The translations under genes and the position numbers were made by a program. Below are positions 62,838 to 64,000 of a DNA stretch of 64,000 bases, piece after piece. This DNA comes from Sinorhizobium sp. A49 (GTDB taxonomy: Bacteria; Pseudomonadota; Alphaproteobacteria; Rhizobiales; Rhizobiaceae). The notes below the pieces were generated by a model. It had not been told where the DNA came from and ran no database searches. It saw nothing but the letters and a program-made list of their open reading frames with translations. Numbering within the stretch: the stretch's first letter is position 1; each line of letters starts with the position of its first letter. Where the stretch lies: NCBI RefSeq assembly GCF_002002725.1, contig NZ_MUNW01000062.1, forward strand, positions 310,001 through 374,000, given 5' to 3'.

Positions 62838-63917
62838 CTACTCCGCCGCCTGCTTGGCTGCGGCCGCTTCGAACACGGCGTCGAATGCGGCGTGAATAAC
62901 CTCCGGCCCTGCCCCCTGGCGGGTTGCGTCGGATGACAAGATCTGGCGGTAGCGCCGCGCCCCCGGCCAGCCCTGGAACAGCCCGACCATATGCCGGGTG
63001 ACATGGGCGAGCCGCCCGCCATTGGCAATGTGTCTGCTCGCATAGTCGGCCATGACATCGCGTATCCCCGCCCAGAACGACAAGTCCAACCGATGGCCGC
63101 GCTCGGAGAAGTCCACGCCGTCATGGTCTGATATCGCAGCGCCGGTGAGCGGATGCGGGAAGAAACCATCGACCGCCGTCAGCATGGCGCTGTCGTGATA
63201 GGCGGCACGACCTAGCATCACGCCGTCAAGGCCCTTCATTTCCTCCAGCGACTGACTCAATGTCTGAAGTCCACCGTTGAGGCCGATGAAAAGATTGGGA
63301 TTTTCCACCTTGAGCCGATGTACGAGAGCGTAGTCGAGCGGCGGGATATCGCGGTTCTCCTTGGGCGACAGGCCCTGCAGCCAGGCCTTCCGCGCATGCA
63401 CCCAGACAGCATCGGTTCCCGCGTCAGCGACGCGCGACACCAGATCGCGCAGTGCCACTTCCGGATCCTGCTCGTCGACGCCGATGCGGCACTTCACCGT
63501 CACCGGGATCTTCACCGCAGCCTTCATTGCCGCCACGCATTCCGCCACCACGCTGGGCTCCTGCATCAGGCAGGCGCCAAACGTGCCGGATTGCACCCGG
63601 TCGGACGGGCAGCCGACATTCATGTTGATCTCGTCATAGCCGAACTCTTCGGCAATGCGCGCCGCTTCCGCCATCTTGCGCGGATCGTTGCCGCCCAGTT
63701 GCAGCGCCAACGGGTGCTCCGAGACATCGTAGCCGAGCAGCTTGTCGCGATCCCCCCGCAGGATCGCATCGGCGACGATCATCTCGGTATAGAGCAGCGC
63801 ATGCCGCGAAAGCCGGCGTGCGAAAAACCGGTAGTACCGATCGGTCCAATCCACCATGGGCGCGACGGCGAAGACCGGAGTGTTGAAATAGCGGCTGTTG
63901 CGCGACGTGTCGGCCAT
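62838..63917 (-). CDS. dusA: tRNA-dihydrouridine(20/20a) synthase DusA
   Basis: 359 residues from the ATG at 63917 (MADTSRNSRYFNTP); the longer frame would use a TTG. A flavin-dependent TIM-barrel enzyme that reduces uridine at position 20/20a of tRNA. Motifs in order: FAVAPMVDWTDRYYRFFARR, LALQLGGNDPRKMAEAARI, EINMNVGCPSDRVQSGTFGA with the catalytic Cys, PVTVKCRIGVDEQ, VWVHARKAWLQGLSPKENR, and LFIGLNGGLQT with VMLGRAAYHD, where FMN phosphate binds. DusA-specific segments (YTEMIVADAILRGDR) separate it from DusB and DusC. It stands alone. Confidence 0.93.
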   Translation of the reverse strand: MADTSRNSRYFNTPVFAVAPMVDWTDRYYRFFARRLSRHALLYTEMIVADAILRGDRDKLLGYDVSEHPLALQLGGNDPRKMAEAARIAEEFGYDEINMNVGCPSDRVQSGTFGACLMQEPSVVAECVAAMKAAVKIPVTVKCRIGVDEQDPEVALRDLVSRVADAGTDAVWVHARKAWLQGLSPKENRDIPPLDYALVHRLKVENPNLFIGLNGGLQTLSQSLEEMKGLDGVMLGRAAYHDSAMLTAVDGFFPHPLTGAAISDHDGVDFSERGHRLDLSFWAGIRDVMADYASRHIANGGRLAHVTRHMVGLFQGWPGARRYRQILSSDATRQGAGPEVIHAAFDAVFEAAAAKQAAE

Positions 63918-64000
63918 ATCAGGCAAGTCTCTCAAAGAAAACGATCGAAGCGCGGCGAGCGCGCAATTTCGACCTTCGTGCGTCCGTCCCTGTCAGATGG

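Overview
The window is about 64 kb of GC-rich chromosomal-type DNA from an alphaproteobacterium of the order Rhizobiales, most likely Sinorhizobium/Ensifer or a close relative. This is judged from the gene families alone: usg, the mobA-mobB pair, a PleC/PdhS-type histidine kinase, cobT/cobS, an UvrB with long rhizobial-style tails, an OmpA protein with an Ala/Glu/Gln coiled coil, and an EcfG-type promoter. No rRNA, tRNA, CRISPR array, transposase or prophage gene was recognised. The content looks like ordinary core and accessory chromosome with short operons on both strands.

Left part (1-20.2 kb): the N-terminus of a chemotaxis receptor cut by the window edge; an EamA exporter with the molybdopterin-guanine-dinucleotide genes mobA-mobB; a Sel1-repeat gene with a one-base frameshift; a secreted polysaccharide deacetylase; a 789-residue OmpA-family protein with a candidate general-stress promoter; a polar amino-acid ABC importer (binding protein and two permeases, no ATPase); usg; DUF2270; a TPR-methyltransferase; a beta-hydroxyacid dehydrogenase overlapping an AlkD-like repair protein; a nitrilase-family amidohydrolase; a divergent pair of GlxA/DJ-1-like proteins (an AraC-type regulator and a lipoprotein); an Lrp regulator; a uracil-DNA-glycosylase-family gene overlapping a thermonuclease gene.

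Middle part (20.3-36 kb): a membrane histidine kinase and a GNAT enzyme; dgkA; cobT and cobS in divergent orientation; DUF1289 plus a membrane aspartic protease; an ABC-2 exporter; an ArsR/BigR-like regulator with two YeeE/YedE sulfur-transport proteins and, next to it, a TauE/SafE exporter; an extensin-like lipoprotein; a three-domain Kazal-type lipoprotein; a full-length chemotaxis receptor.

The most interesting block is 36.8-41.1 kb. An ECF sigma factor with its NrsF-type anti-sigma factor is divergent from a bufferin-type operon. That operon has two tandem cysteine-rich DUF2282 precursors, a DUF692 (MNIO) modification enzyme, its DUF2063 partner and a DoxX-like membrane protein. The same promoter pattern (GTAAC, 17 bases, CGTA) faces both directions, which suggests that the sigma factor drives itself and the peptide operon. 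In studied relatives such peptides are post-translationally modified and bind copper.

Right part (41.5-64 kb): ssuA-ssuC-ssuB sulfonate importer; a DMT-type protein; a secreted TIGR02594 protein; three GNAT genes in a row; an Asp/Glu racemase-family gene; two class III nucleotide cyclases (one with TPRs, one with CHASE2) ending against a FecR-domain gene; a DUF3137 pair; uvrB; a DUF4239-like membrane protein; a 26-bp-arm palindrome; an LssY-C protein; a J-domain protein; a cold-shock gene with a long upstream region; dusA. Two reading frames (Sel1 and GlxA) are each off by one base, so either the strain has lost them or the assembly has small indel errors.
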